Origin: Microbacterium paraoxydans
GTDB lineage: Bacteria; Actinomycetota; Actinomycetes; Actinomycetales; Microbacteriaceae
Assembly: GCF_019056515.1 (NCBI RefSeq)
Contig: NZ_CP064873.1
Coordinates: forward strand, 310,001 to 374,000
DNA length: 64,000 bases
Direction: 5' to 3'
The stretch's first letter is position 1; every line of letters begins with the position of its first letter. Shown in pieces: positions 14,839 to 23,590 of this stretch. A program made the translations under genes and the position numbers. The notes below the pieces were generated by a model that was not told the DNA's origin, did not search any database, and was given only the letters and a program-made list of their open reading frames with translations.

Positions 14839-15510
14839 ATGAACGACCTCCGCACCCCCCGAGCCGTCCGTGCCCGGCGCCGTCGGCGGATCGCCACCAC
14901 GGCGTCCGTGCTGGCGCTCGCCGTGGTCGCCGCCGTCGCCGTGCAGCAGTCGCTGTCGGCCGCGTTCGCCGAGACCGCCCCGATCGTCACACCCGCCACC
15001 ACCGGTTCCGATTCCGAGCCGCACACGCCGACCGGATCGGTGCTCGCCCCGAGCGAGGCCGACGGCGTGATCCGCGACGGCGATCAGCCCACGGTGTTCG
15101 ATGTCGACAGGGTCGCCGTCGGCAACCTCGACCCCGCCCTGCTCGACGCCCTCCAGCGCGCCGCCTCCGATGCGGAGGCCGACGGGGTGACGTTCCTCGT
15201 GAACAGCGGATGGCGTTCGGCAGCGCTGCAGGAGCAGCTGCTCCGCGACGCGATCGACGACTACGGCTCGGAAGAGGAGGCGCGCCGCTGGGTGGCGACC
15301 GCGGACACCTCGGCGCACGTCTCCGGCGACGCGGTCGACCTCGGTCCGCTCCCGACTCTCGACTGGCTCACGCAGCGCGGATGGCGCTACGGCCTCTGCC
15401 AGACCTACGGCAACGAGTCCTGGCACTACGAGCTGCGACCGGAGGCCGTCGATGACGGGTGCCCCGCACCGTACGCCGACCCCACCGAAGATCCGAGGAT
15501 GCAGCGATGA
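14839..15510 (+). CDS. vanY-like: M15-type D-Ala-D-Ala carboxypeptidase (VanY-like), membrane-anchored
   Basis: 223 aa. A basic start (RARRRRR) and one hydrophobic segment (about 19-43) anchor it with the enzyme outside. A Ser/Thr/Pro linker leads to the M15 peptidase domain: NSGWRS (122-127), SAHVSGDAVD (158-167, zinc ligands His160 and Asp167) and ESWHYEL (193-199, Glu193 catalytic, His196 ligand). It should remove the terminal D-residue from peptidoglycan stems. The ATG of the racemase overlaps its stop (ATGA). Peptidase, racemase and ligase together resemble D-Ala/D-Ser remodelling clusters. Confidence 0.85.
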   Translation: MNDLRTPRAVRARRRRRIATTASVLALAVVAAVAVQQSLSAAFAETAPIVTPATTGSDSEPHTPTGSVLAPSEADGVIRDGDQPTVFDVDRVAVGNLDPALLDALQRAASDAEADGVTFLVNSGWRSAALQEQLLRDAIDDYGSEEEARRWVATADTSAHVSGDAVDLGPLPTLDWLTQRGWRYGLCQTYGNESWHYELRPEAVDDGCPAPYADPTEDPRMQR

Positions 15511-16568
15511 CGGCCCTGCTCGCGGAGGGGATGACCCTGTCCCGCCTCCACGCACCGACACTCTCCACCCTTCCGGCCGCCGTGACCGAGAACCTCCGCC
15601 GCGTGCGGGAGGCCGCCGCGGTACCCGTCATGGCCGTGGTCAAGGCCGACGCGTACGGTCATGGCATGGTGGCCGTGGCGACCGCCGCCGTGGCCGCGGG
15701 GGCCGAGTGGCTCGGGGTCACCGACGTCGCCGAGGGGGTCGCGCTGCGCGAGGCCGGACTGCGCGTGCCGATCCTCGCCTGGCTGCACCCCGCGGGCATC
15801 GACGCGCCGCGCGCGGCCGCCGCCGGGGTCGACGTGGCCGTGGGTTCCGTCGAGGAGCTGCGTCAGCTCGCGGCCGATGCCGCCGCTCCGGTGCGTGTGC
15901 ATCTGCATCTCGACACGGGGATGGCGCGGGGAGGGTGCCCCGTGGAGGACTGGGCTGAGCTGCTGCGCACGGCGCGGGCGGCCCGCGGCCGGATCGAGGT
16001 CGTCGGGGTGATGGGGCACCTCCCCCGCGCCGACGCCGCGGATCCGCGGGCGAACGCGCTGCTCGTGCATCTCGCGGCGACCTCGGGCGCCCTGACCGAT
16101 CCCGCGACGCACTTCGACATGGTGCGCGTGGGGGCCGCCCTCGTGGGGATCGACCCGTCCGAGACGGTGTCGCTGATCGGGGCCTCGCGTTTCACCGCTC
16201 CCGTGGTGCACAGCGCCGCGGTGCCGGCCGGCACCGTCGTGGGCTACGGCGGGACGCACACGACGGCGGTGGCCACGCACCTGAGCGTGGTGGGCGTCGG
16301 ATACGCCGACGGCATCCCGCGGGAGATCGCACCGGGAGCGGGGGTGGAGATCGGAGGGGAACGGCATCCGATCGTCGGCCGGGTGTCGATGGATCAGATC
16401 GTCGTCGACACCGGGGGGAGGGCGTTCCCCCGAGGAGCGGTCGCGACGGTGTTCGGGCCGGACGGCGGCGCGGTGCCGTCGGTGCAGGAGTGGGCGCGGT
16501 GGGCGGGCACCATCCCGCACACCATCGTCACGGGCATCGGCCCGCGGGTGAAGAGGAGCGTGGCATGA
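15507..16568 (+). CDS. alr: Alanine racemase family protein
   Basis: 353 aa, a fold-type III PLP enzyme. Lys46 in VVKADAYGHG binds PLP. Tyr266 in VGVGYADG is the second catalytic base. GRVSMDQ (291-297) lines the active site. It has no membrane domain, unlike VanT of glycopeptide-resistant enterococci. It would supply D-Ala, or D-Ser if specificity differs. The start at 15507 overlaps the VanY-like stop (ATGA), and the stop overlaps the ligase start in the same way, so the three proteins are translationally coupled. Confidence 0.88.
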   Translation: MTALLAEGMTLSRLHAPTLSTLPAAVTENLRRVREAAAVPVMAVVKADAYGHGMVAVATAAVAAGAEWLGVTDVAEGVALREAGLRVPILAWLHPAGIDAPRAAAAGVDVAVGSVEELRQLAADAAAPVRVHLHLDTGMARGGCPVEDWAELLRTARAARGRIEVVGVMGHLPRADAADPRANALLVHLAATSGALTDPATHFDMVRVGAALVGIDPSETVSLIGASRFTAPVVHSAAVPAGTVVGYGGTHTTAVATHLSVVGVGYADGIPREIAPGAGVEIGGERHPIVGRVSMDQIVVDTGGRAFPRGAVATVFGPDGGAVPSVQEWARWAGTIPHTIVTGIGPRVKRSVA

Positions 16569-17515
16569 CGATGAAGGTCCTGGTCATCGGAGGGGGACAG
16601 AATCCCGAGCACGAGGTGTCGCTCGCCTCGGCGGCCGCGGTCGCCGCGGCGCTGCGGTTGGGGGGACACGCCGTCACGACCGTGACGATCGACCGCGACG
16701 GCGTGTGGCGGGCCGACGGCATCCCGCCCGGCGTGAGTCCGGCGTCGTCGTTGCAGCAGGCCCTGCCGCTGCTCGCGGCGAGCGACGTCGTGTTCCCCGT
16801 GGTGCACGGTGCGCTGGGGGAGGACGGCGCCCTCGCAGCGCTGTGTGCGCTCGCCGGGGTGCCGGTCGTCGGCTCCGCGCTGGGGGCGGGCGCGATCGGC
16901 ATGGACAAGTGGGCCACGAAGCTCGTGGCCCAGGCGGTCGGGCTGCGCACCGCCCGAGGGCGGCTCGTCGCGGCCGAGGACATCGGCGACGTGGAGTTCG
17001 AGGGCGCCGTCGTGGTCAAGCCGGTCACGGCCGGCTCGAGCCACGGCGTGAGCCTGGTGACGGAGGAGGGCGATCTGCTCACGGCGCTGCGGGGGGCGGC
17101 GCGCTTCGACCGGCGGATCCTGGTCGAGGAGGTCGTGCACGCACGGGAGATCGACGTCGCCGTGCTGCGGGAGAAGGGCGGGGTGCGGTGGGCCGCCCCG
17201 CCCCTGGAGATCCACGCGCCCGGGCTCTTCGACACCGCGACGAAGTATGACGGCACGGCCCGGTTCACGGTTCCCGCGCAGCTCGATGCGGCCGCCACGA
17301 CGGCGCTCAAACGCGCCGCGATCGCGATGTTCGACGCCCTGGGGTGCGACGGGGTCGCCCGCATGGACTTCTTCCTCACGGACGAGGGTCCGGTGCTCAA
17401 CGAGGTCAACACGATGCCGGGGCTGACCGCCGCTTCCCAGGTGCCGCGGATGTTCGCGGCGGCCGGGGTGGACTACGTCGACCTCGTGGGCCGGCTCGTG
17501 CGCGCGGCCGTGTGA
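16565..17515 (+). CDS. ddl: D-alanine--D-alanine (or D-serine) ligase family protein
   Basis: 316 aa, ATP-grasp enzyme joining D-Ala to a second D-residue. It has the N-terminal substrate loop PEHEVSLAS, VVHGALGEDG, the ATP-grasp lysines in VVVKPVTAGSSHGVS, and the metal site MDFFLTDEGPVLNEVNTMPG. The omega loop reads LFDTATKYDG: the Lys-Tyr pair used by D-Ala-D-Ala and D-Ala-D-Ser ligases is kept, so it is not of the VanA/VanB D-lactate type. Whether the second substrate is D-Ala or D-Ser cannot be settled by eye. It is the last gene of the VanY-racemase-ligase operon. Confidence 0.85.
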   Translation: MTMKVLVIGGGQNPEHEVSLASAAAVAAALRLGGHAVTTVTIDRDGVWRADGIPPGVSPASSLQQALPLLAASDVVFPVVHGALGEDGALAALCALAGVPVVGSALGAGAIGMDKWATKLVAQAVGLRTARGRLVAAEDIGDVEFEGAVVVKPVTAGSSHGVSLVTEEGDLLTALRGAARFDRRILVEEVVHAREIDVAVLREKGGVRWAAPPLEIHAPGLFDTATKYDGTARFTVPAQLDAAATTALKRAAIAMFDALGCDGVARMDFFLTDEGPVLNEVNTMPGLTAASQVPRMFAAAGVDYVDLVGRLVRAAV

Positions 17516-17557
17516 GAGGGGGTCGACAGGGCGCCTGCGGAGGCGGATGCTGGGGAC

Positions 17558-17947
17558 ATGGCAGCCTTCACAGCGGAGAACGCGTTCAGCGGCTTCAGCG
17601 TCGACGACATCGACGCGGCGAGAGAGTTCTACGGCACGACCCTCGGGCTCGACGTCGAGGTCAACGCGATGGGGTTCCTCGACCTGCGTCTGCCTCGCGG
17701 CGGGTCGGTCCTCGTCTACGCGAAGCCGAACCACACCCCGGCGAGCTTCACGATCCTGAACTTCCCGGTGGCGGACGTCGACGCCGCCGTCGAGGAGCTC
17801 AACGAGCGCGGGGTGCAGACCAAGATCTACGGCGACGACGAGTTCCCGTCGGACTCCCGCGGCATCGTCAGGGGGAACGGGCAGGGACCCGACATCGCGT
17901 GGTTCCGCGACCCGGCGGGCAACGTGCTCGCCGTCATGCAGGCCTGA
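17558..17947 (+). CDS. VOC family protein (glyoxalase-like)
   Basis: 129 aa, a single vicinal-oxygen-chelate domain. It opens with [19 protein letters not shown], continues with [22 protein letters not shown], and has the second half [18 protein letters not shown] and [14 protein letters not shown]. This matches the common small VOC proteins that may be dioxygenase-like, glyoxalase-like or resistance proteins. The metal ligands are not clear, so no reaction is proposed. It is only 15 bp from the convergent helicase gene. Confidence 0.8.
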   Translation: MAAFTAENAFSGFSVDDIDAAREFYGTTLGLDVEVNAMGFLDLRLPRGGSVLVYAKPNHTPASFTILNFPVADVDAAVEELNERGVQTKIYGDDEFPSDSRGIVRGNGQGPDIAWFRDPAGNVLAVMQA

Positions 17948-17962
17948 CGGGGCCCGCCTCGC

Positions 17963-20548
17963 TCACAGCCGGTCGACCGCCGTCACGGTGACGACCGCCT
18001 CGCCGGCCTCGTCCGACGCGGCGAGATCGACGGTGGCGCTGATGCCCCAGTCATGGTCGCCGGCCGGGTCGTCGATGATCTGCCGCGCCGTCCACGCGGT
18101 CGGACCCTCGGTGAGCAGCAGCATGCGGGAGCTCCGGGCGTCCGGTCCGGTGCCGATGTCGTCGTGCTCGGCGAAGTACGCGTCCAGCGCGTCGGACCAG
18201 GCGGCGGCACCGAACGTCGGGTCGAGCTCGGCCAGCGCGTCCACGTCCTCCCGGGCGGCGAGCTGCACCCGCCGGAAGAGCTCGTTGCGGACGAGCGTGC
18301 GGAAGGCGCGGGTGTTGCTCGTGAGGCGCTTGGGTGCGGGCGGGACGATCGGCTCATCGGTCTCGCCGCGGGCGGCGGTCCCGGCGGTCAGCTCGCTCCA
18401 CTCGTCGAGCAGGCTGGAGTCGATCTGGCGCACGAGCTCGCCGAGCCAGGCGATGAGGTCGTGGAGGTCCTCGTCCTTCCGCTCCTCGGGGATCGTCTGG
18501 GAGGCGGCGCGATACGCGTCCGACAGGTACCGCAGCACGACGCCCTCGGAGCGGGCGATCTTGTAGAACGCGACGTACTCGCCGAACGACATGGCCCGCT
18601 CGTACATGTCGCGGACGACGGACTTCGGGTGGAGCGCGAAGTCCCGGATCCAGGGCTGCGCGGCGCTGAAGGTCTCGAAGGCCGCGTCGAGGAGCTCCTC
18701 CAGGGGCTTCGGGTAGGTGATCTCCTCGAGGAGCTCCATGCGCTCGTCGTACTCGATGCCCTCGCGCTTCATCGCGGCGACCGCCTCGCCCCGCGCGAGG
18801 AACTCCTGCTGGCTGAGCACGGCGCGCGGATCGTCGAGCGTCGCCTCGACGATCGAGATCATGTCCAGCGCGTACGACCCCGTCCCGACCCCCTGGTCCC
18901 CCGAGCCCGCCTGGTCTCCCGAACGCGCCTCGGTCCCTGAGCTTGTCGAAGGGTCCAGCAGGTCGAACGCCGCGAGGGCGAACGGCGAGAGCGGCTGGTT
19001 GAGCGCGAAGTTCGGCTGCAGGTCGACCGTGAGCCGGACGCCCTTCGGTGCTCCGGGCACTCCCGTGTCGAAGGTCTCCACGACGCCCGATTCCCGGAGC
19101 GTGCGGAAGATCGCGAGGGCGCGGAGGGCGAGCGCGCGCTGCCGGGTGCGCGGCTCGTGGTTGTCGAAGACGAGCCGGCGGACGTTCCCGAACCCATCCC
19201 CGCCCCGGGCGATGACGTTGAGCAGCATCGCGCTGGTGATCTGCATGTGCGAGGTCAGCGTCTCCGGCGTCGCGTCGATGAGCTTCCGGAACGACGGCTC
19301 GCCCCACGACACGAAGCCGTCGGGGGCCTTCTTGCGGATGATCTTCCGCTTCTTCTTCGGGTCGTCGCCGGCCTTGCGGATCGCGGCGAGGTTCTCGGTC
19401 TCGTGCTCCGGGGCCTGGGCGACGACGGTGCCCGCGGTGTCGTAGCCCGCGCGTCCGGCCCGGCCCGCGATCTGATGGAACTCCCGCGCGTTGAGCTGCC
19501 GCATCCGCGCGCCGTCGAACTTCGTCAGCGCGGTCAGCAGCACGGTCCGGATGGGGACGTTGATGCCCACGCCGAGCGTGTCGGTGCCGCAGATGACCCG
19601 GAGGAGACCGCGCTGGGCGAGCTGCTCCACGAGTCGGCGGTACTTCGGCAGCATGCCCGCGTGGTGCACGCCGATGCCGGCCCGGAGGAAGCGCGAGAGC
19701 GTCTTGCCGAACGCCGTCGTGAAGCGGAAGCCGCCGATGAGGGCGGCGATCTCGTCGCGCTGCTCGCGCGTGGCGACCTTCGTGCTCGACAGGGCCTGCG
19801 CCCGATCCATGGCCGCCGCCTGAGAGAAGTGCACGATGTAGATCGGTGCCTGCCCGGTGTTGAGCAGGTCGTCGATGGTCTCGTGGATGGGCGTCGTCTC
19901 GTAGAAGAAGTGCAGGGGGACCGGGCGCTCGACCCCCGTGACCGAGGCGGTCTCGCGTCCGGTGCGGCGCGTGAGGTCGGCGGCGAGGGTGGTGACGTCG
20001 CCGAGGGTGGCCGACATCAGCACGAACTGCGCCTGCGGGAGTTCGAGGAGCGGCACCTGCCAGGCCCACCCGCGGTCCGGGTCGCCGTAGAAGTGGAACT
20101 CGTCCATGACGACGAGGCCGACGTCGGCGGCATCGCCCTGGCGCAGGGCCAGGTTGGCGAGGATCTCCGCGGTGCAGCAGATGATGGGGGCATCGGCGTT
20201 CACGGCGGAGTCTCCCGTGACCATCCCCACGTTCTCGGCGCCGAACACCTCCGCCAGCGCGAAGAACTTCTCGCTCACGAGGGCCTTGATCGGTGCCGTG
20301 TAGTAGCTCCGGTGCCCGCGGACCATCGCCGCGAAGTGGGCGCCGACCGCGACGAGCGACTTCCCGGTGCCGGTCGGCGTGGACAGGATGACGTTCGCTC
20401 CGGAGACGAGTTCGATGAGCGCCTCGTCCTGCGCGGGGTACAGGCGGATGCCGGTCGACTCCGCCCACTCCACGAACGCCAGGTAGACCGCATCGGGGTC
20501 CGCCGCGTCGGGAACGAGAGAGGGTTCGAGCCGCGGCGTGGGATTCAT
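17963..20548 (-). CDS. DEAD/DEAH-box helicase with DUF3516 C-terminus (Ski2/Mtr4-like)
   Basis: 861 aa. Motif I STPTGTGKS is at 56-64, motif II reads DEFHFYGDPDRGWAW, motif III LMSATLGD, and motif VI HQIAGRAGRAG. The C-terminal 450 residues match the actinobacterial DUF3516 region found with these helicases, thought to act on RNA. Around residues 531-556 a low-complexity insert (PSTSSGTEARSGDQ) is encoded by a copy of the CCCTGAGCYTGTCGAAGG repeat, apparently tolerated in a surface loop. It is a single gene, convergent with the VOC gene. Confidence 0.88.
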   Translation of the reverse strand: MNPTPRLEPSLVPDAADPDAVYLAFVEWAESTGIRLYPAQDEALIELVSGANVILSTPTGTGKSLVAVGAHFAAMVRGHRSYYTAPIKALVSEKFFALAEVFGAENVGMVTGDSAVNADAPIICCTAEILANLALRQGDAADVGLVVMDEFHFYGDPDRGWAWQVPLLELPQAQFVLMSATLGDVTTLAADLTRRTGRETASVTGVERPVPLHFFYETTPIHETIDDLLNTGQAPIYIVHFSQAAAMDRAQALSSTKVATREQRDEIAALIGGFRFTTAFGKTLSRFLRAGIGVHHAGMLPKYRRLVEQLAQRGLLRVICGTDTLGVGINVPIRTVLLTALTKFDGARMRQLNAREFHQIAGRAGRAGYDTAGTVVAQAPEHETENLAAIRKAGDDPKKKRKIIRKKAPDGFVSWGEPSFRKLIDATPETLTSHMQITSAMLLNVIARGGDGFGNVRRLVFDNHEPRTRQRALALRALAIFRTLRESGVVETFDTGVPGAPKGVRLTVDLQPNFALNQPLSPFALAAFDLLDPSTSSGTEARSGDQAGSGDQGVGTGSYALDMISIVEATLDDPRAVLSQQEFLARGEAVAAMKREGIEYDERMELLEEITYPKPLEELLDAAFETFSAAQPWIRDFALHPKSVVRDMYERAMSFGEYVAFYKIARSEGVVLRYLSDAYRAASQTIPEERKDEDLHDLIAWLGELVRQIDSSLLDEWSELTAGTAARGETDEPIVPPAPKRLTSNTRAFRTLVRNELFRRVQLAAREDVDALAELDPTFGAAAWSDALDAYFAEHDDIGTGPDARSSRMLLLTEGPTAWTARQIIDDPAGDHDWGISATVDLAASDEAGEAVVTVTAVDRL
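18932..18956. repeat. CCCTGAGCYTGTCGAAGG-type repeat inside the helicase gene
   Basis: One copy lies in frame within the DUF3516 helicase gene and encodes PSTSSGT. The same repeat occurs at 46201-46226, 47173-47193, 47209-47234, 61640-61660, 61670-61690 and 61695-61720. Confidence 0.7.
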
Positions 20549-20572
20549 GGTGCTTCGATCATCCCATCTGCG

Positions 20573-21073
20573 TCATGTCGCCGATCCCGTGACCCCGAGC
20601 GCGGTGAGCAGCTCGTACGCCGTGGAGCGCGCGTGCACGATCACGGTGCCGAGCTGCGAAGAGGAGGCCGACACCGAGAGCAGGAGCTGGCCGTACGGCG
20701 CGAGGATGAAGCTCAGCAGTGCCATCTGGTTCTCGCCGATGGACAGCGACACGATGGCCGACAGCGTCGGCTCCGTTCCTCCCGCGATGATCTCGGCCTC
20801 GGCCCGCGCGACCCCGAACAGGGAGCCGTTCATCGCCGCGAGCTGCTCGCCGCCGTCGGGGTCGACGCCGAGCGAGGCGATGTGGAGGCCGTCCGCGGTC
20901 CCGAGGACCGCGGTCGTCAGCTCCGGGAAGCGCTCCTCCAACTGCTGCAGACGGGTCTGGGCCGACGGGCCGACGATCCGCGACCACAGCGCCCAGTTGC
21001 CGGCGACGTCGGGGTGCATGCGGGACGGATCGGGCGTCGTGGCGGCGTCGTGCCGCCCGGCGGGTCCGGTCAT
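20573..21073 (-). CDS. Roadblock/LC7 domain protein
   Basis: 166 aa from the ATG at 21073, which overlaps the GTPase stop (ATGA). The roadblock fold covers about 40-160: LQQLEERFPELTTAVLGTADGLHIASLGV, then IVSLSIGENQMALLSFILAPYGQLLLSVSASSSQLGTVIVHARSTAYELL (read as separate strands and helices). Roadblock proteins regulate small GTPases, as MglB does for MglA. It is the third gene of a roadblock-GTPase-roadblock operon. No membrane segment is present. Confidence 0.75.
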   Translation of the reverse strand: MTGPAGRHDAATTPDPSRMHPDVAGNWALWSRIVGPSAQTRLQQLEERFPELTTAVLGTADGLHIASLGVDPDGGEQLAAMNGSLFGVARAEAEIIAGGTEPTLSAIVSLSIGENQMALLSFILAPYGQLLLSVSASSSQLGTVIVHARSTAYELLTALGVTGSAT

Positions 21074-21705
21074 GGCTTCTCCTCCGGAAGATCGAGAGCG
21101 GCACCGGCGACGCGCATCACGCTGTCGCGGTCGCGCGCGTCGGCCGCGAGGACGCGGGAGACGGGGATGCCGTGCCGCGCGAGCACGGGGGCGAGATCGC
21201 CGCGGATGTCGCCGATCGCGTGCCCCGCCGCGTGGCTGACGGCGATCACGATCCGATGCTCGTCTCCGGAGAACACGTCCAGCCACTCCTCGGCGTCGGC
21301 GGCGAGGGTGTCGTGGTCCGCGCGCAGCCAGAGCAGCACCCGAGTGCCCGGCATCGAGACCCGCTGCCGGGCGGACGCGAAGCGCTCTTGCCCCGGGATG
21401 CCGACGAGCGCGATGGAGACCTCGGGCGTGGGCCGCCAGGTCCCGTAATCGAGGCCGACGGTCGTCGTCGTCTTCCCGTCGCCGCTCGCGAGCGACATCG
21501 GCACGTCGGTGTCCACCGGTGGGACATCGCTCAGGGCGCGGACCGCGGTCGTCTTGCCCGCGCCCACCGGACCGGCGAAGATCACGCGGTACCGCTGAGG
21601 CAGGTCGGTCCGTCGCCGACGCGGGCGCCTCATCGTCCGCTCCGCGGGACCGCTCTTCCGCTGTCGTCCTCTCCCGAGGCCGCTCCCCACGGCCCCATGG
21701 ATCAC
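21070..21705 (-). CDS. Conservon-type small GTPase (CvnD/MglA-like)
   Basis: 211 aa from a GTG at 21705 that overlaps the preceding stop (GTGA); an ATG at 21633 would give 187 aa without the basic N-terminus. The P-loop reads AGPVGAGKTT, the switch I region TTTTVGLDYG, and the Walker-B-like region LVGIPGQERF, as in Streptomyces CvnD proteins. The usual NKxD base-recognition motif is not recognisable; IAVSHAAGHA occupies that region. It should act as a membrane-proximal signalling switch with the flanking roadblock proteins. Confidence 0.78.
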   Translation of the reverse strand: MIHGAVGSGLGRGRQRKSGPAERTMRRPRRRRTDLPQRYRVIFAGPVGAGKTTAVRALSDVPPVDTDVPMSLASGDGKTTTTVGLDYGTWRPTPEVSIALVGIPGQERFASARQRVSMPGTRVLLWLRADHDTLAADAEEWLDVFSGDEHRIVIAVSHAAGHAIGDIRGDLAPVLARHGIPVSRVLAADARDRDSVMRVAGAALDLPEEKP

Positions 21706-22073
21706 GCGCCGAGGGCGGCGACCCGGCGGTTCACCGAGGAGCGCAGCAGGGCGAGGTTCGTGGCCTGGCGATCGGCGGCCAGGTAGATGAACAGGTCGTC
21801 GTCGAGCATCTTGAGCAGGTGCAGCTGCGTGTTCAGCGTCAGCAGCATGTCCTCGAGCTCGCCCTCGATGCCGAGGGCGTCGATCGTGCGCTTCTTGTTC
21901 TTCACGATCTCGCTGTTGAACGCGCTCGCGACCTCGAGGTCGAAGTCCGGGCGGACGGAGCTCGAGGCGAGCGGCAGTCCCGATTCGAGGTCGACGATCG
22001 ACGCCCCGATGAATCCGTTGATGTCGCGTTCGATGTCCGCCAGCAGCGCGTTGAGCTGATCTTGCGTGGCCAT
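21702..22073 (-). CDS. Roadblock/LC7 domain protein (CvnB-like)
   Basis: 123 aa from the ATG at 22073; a longer frame runs into the nucleoside phosphorylase gene and is spurious. The sequence NALLADIERDINGFIGASIVDLESGLPLASSS is a typical roadblock start, followed by a helix (EIVKNKKRTIDAL) and strands LNTQLHLLKMLDDDLFIYLAADR. It is the first gene of the operon with the GTPase and second roadblock gene. Unlike Streptomyces conservons there is no adjacent histidine kinase or DUF742 gene. Confidence 0.78.
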   Translation of the reverse strand: MATQDQLNALLADIERDINGFIGASIVDLESGLPLASSSVRPDFDLEVASAFNSEIVKNKKRTIDALGIEGELEDMLLTLNTQLHLLKMLDDDLFIYLAADRQATNLALLRSSVNRRVAALGA

Positions 22074-22183
22074 GGTTCTCCCCAGTCGTCTTCGTCGCGC
22101 GCAGCAGCGACCGCCCTGTGCGGTCGTCCCCGGCGCCGCGCGACCTGTGAAGTGTATAACGTTACTCGACGAGGAGGCCAGTC

Positions 22184-22897
22184 TCAGACCGAGGTCGCCG
22201 CGCGGAGGGCGATGCGCACCATGTCCCCGAACGTCTGCTCGCGCTCCTGGGCCGTGGTCTCCTCGCCGGTGACGATGTGGTCGCTGACCGTGCAGATCGC
22301 GAGCGCGCGGCGTCCGTGGAACGCGGCGAGCGTGTAGAGGCCCGCCGCCTCCATCTCGACGCCGAGGATGCCGTGCTGCACGAAGGGCGCGGTGAGCTCC
22401 GGCCGCGTGCTGTAGAACTGATCGCTCGAGAACAGCGGCCCCACGTGCACCGTGGACGACAGGGGCTCCGTCTCGCTCGCCTCCACCGCGGCGCGCAGCA
22501 GGGCGAAGTCGGCGAGGGGAGCGTAGTCGAGGCCGTGGAAGCGCACGCGGTTGATCCCGGAGTCGGTGCTCGCGCCGTTGGCGATGATGATGTCGCGCAC
22601 CGCGAGCTTCTCCGTCAGCGCGCCGCACGACCCCACCCGGACGATCGTCTGCACGTCGTACTGGGTGAACAGCTCCGTCGCGTAGATCGCCATCGACGGC
22701 TGCCCCATGCCCGAGCCCTGGACGGAGACCCGATGCCCCTCCCAGGTGCCGGTGAAGCCCAGCATCCCTCGCGTCTCGGAGTACAGCTCGGCGTCGTCGA
22801 GGAAGGTCTCGGCGATCCACCTCGCCCGCAGCGGGTCGCCGGGGAACAGCACGATGGGGGCGATCTGACCGGGATCCGCGGCGATGTGGGTGCTCAT
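22184..22897 (-). CDS. deoD: Purine nucleoside phosphorylase, DeoD type
   Basis: 237 aa, the usual length of hexameric DeoD enzymes, which split purine (deoxy)nucleosides with phosphate. Key parts are VLFPGDPLRARWIAE, the phosphate-binding GSGMGQPS and RVGSCGAL, GVEMEAAGLY (Glu and Met contacts to ribose) and SDH (base recognition). TACGCT 6 nt before the ATG suggests leaderless transcription. It is cytoplasmic and monocistronic, between the AlkD-like gene and the roadblock operon. Confidence 0.92.
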   Translation of the reverse strand: MSTHIAADPGQIAPIVLFPGDPLRARWIAETFLDDAELYSETRGMLGFTGTWEGHRVSVQGSGMGQPSMAIYATELFTQYDVQTIVRVGSCGALTEKLAVRDIIIANGASTDSGINRVRFHGLDYAPLADFALLRAAVEASETEPLSSTVHVGPLFSSDQFYSTRPELTAPFVQHGILGVEMEAAGLYTLAAFHGRRALAICTVSDHIVTGEETTAQEREQTFGDMVRIALRAATSV

Positions 22898-22910
22898 CCG
22901 CTCAGCGTAC

Positions 22911-23570
22911 TCAGCCCTCGCGACGGCGGACGATCTCCCCGATCCAGAGGGGTGCGAAGGGCGAGGTGCAGCCGGGAGCCGTGGGGTAGTCGGCCAGGAC
23001 CTGGAGCCGCTCGCCGATGTCGACGGCCCGTGCCCGCAGGTCCGGATGGAAGATGCCGATGTTCGCGAGGGTCTCGTTCATCGCCCACTGCAGGCGCGGT
23101 GGGGCCTGCTGCAGGTCGCGTTCGATGAGGTCGAGCAGGTGCGGCAGGTCGAGGCCGGCGGCGTCCTTCGTCACCCGGACCGTCGTGAGCGACCACGCGG
23201 CGGCGGCGACGGTGGGATCGGCGTCGTCGAACCAGCGCCGGCTCAGCTCCTCGGCGAGGGGCGACTTCTTGAGGACGTAGTTGACGAACCAGTCGTTGAC
23301 CTTGGGCGGACGGGTCTCGCGCAGCATCGTGTCGAGCTCGTCGGCGGTGAAGTCGGCCGGGCGGCACACGAGCAGGGCCAGCAGCCGGGCGGACGTCTCG
23401 CCCGTCGCCCAGAGCTCCCGCGCGAGGGTCTGGTCGGTCTTGATGCGCTTCGCGAGAGCGCGCATCCGGCTCAGGTTGATGCCGTGGTCGTCGCCGCGCT
23501 TCTCGTTCGCCGCGCGCTGCTTGGGGTCTTCCAGCGCCGCGAGCTCCGCCAGCGCCTCCTCCACTGTCAT
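22911..23570 (-). CDS. DNA alkylation repair protein (AlkD-like)
   Basis: 219 aa from the ATG at 23570; TACCCT 6 nt upstream suggests a leaderless start, and the extra 21 codons upstream (to 23633) lie inside a palindromic element. The protein is helical-repeat throughout: RMRALAKRIKTDQTLARELW, EARLLALLVCRP-like helices, VNDWFVNYVLKKSPLAEELSRRW, AAAAWSLTTVRVTKD. This matches the HEAT-like AlkD/AlkC fold of alkylpurine DNA glycosylases. Catalytic activity cannot be confirmed by eye. Confidence 0.78.
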   Translation of the reverse strand: MTVEEALAELAALEDPKQRAANEKRGDDHGINLSRMRALAKRIKTDQTLARELWATGETSARLLALLVCRPADFTADELDTMLRETRPPKVNDWFVNYVLKKSPLAEELSRRWFDDADPTVAAAAWSLTTVRVTKDAAGLDLPHLLDLIERDLQQAPPRLQWAMNETLANIGIFHPDLRARAVDIGERLQVLADYPTAPGCTSPFAPLWIGEIVRRREG

Positions 23571-23590
23571 CCCGCCAGGGTAACCCCCGT

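Noticed and set aside
14080..15561. Response regulator with a 270-residue N-terminal extension
   Set aside because: The extension is antisense to the VanY-like gene and crosses its promoter; the receiver domain starts cleanly at the ATG at 14751.
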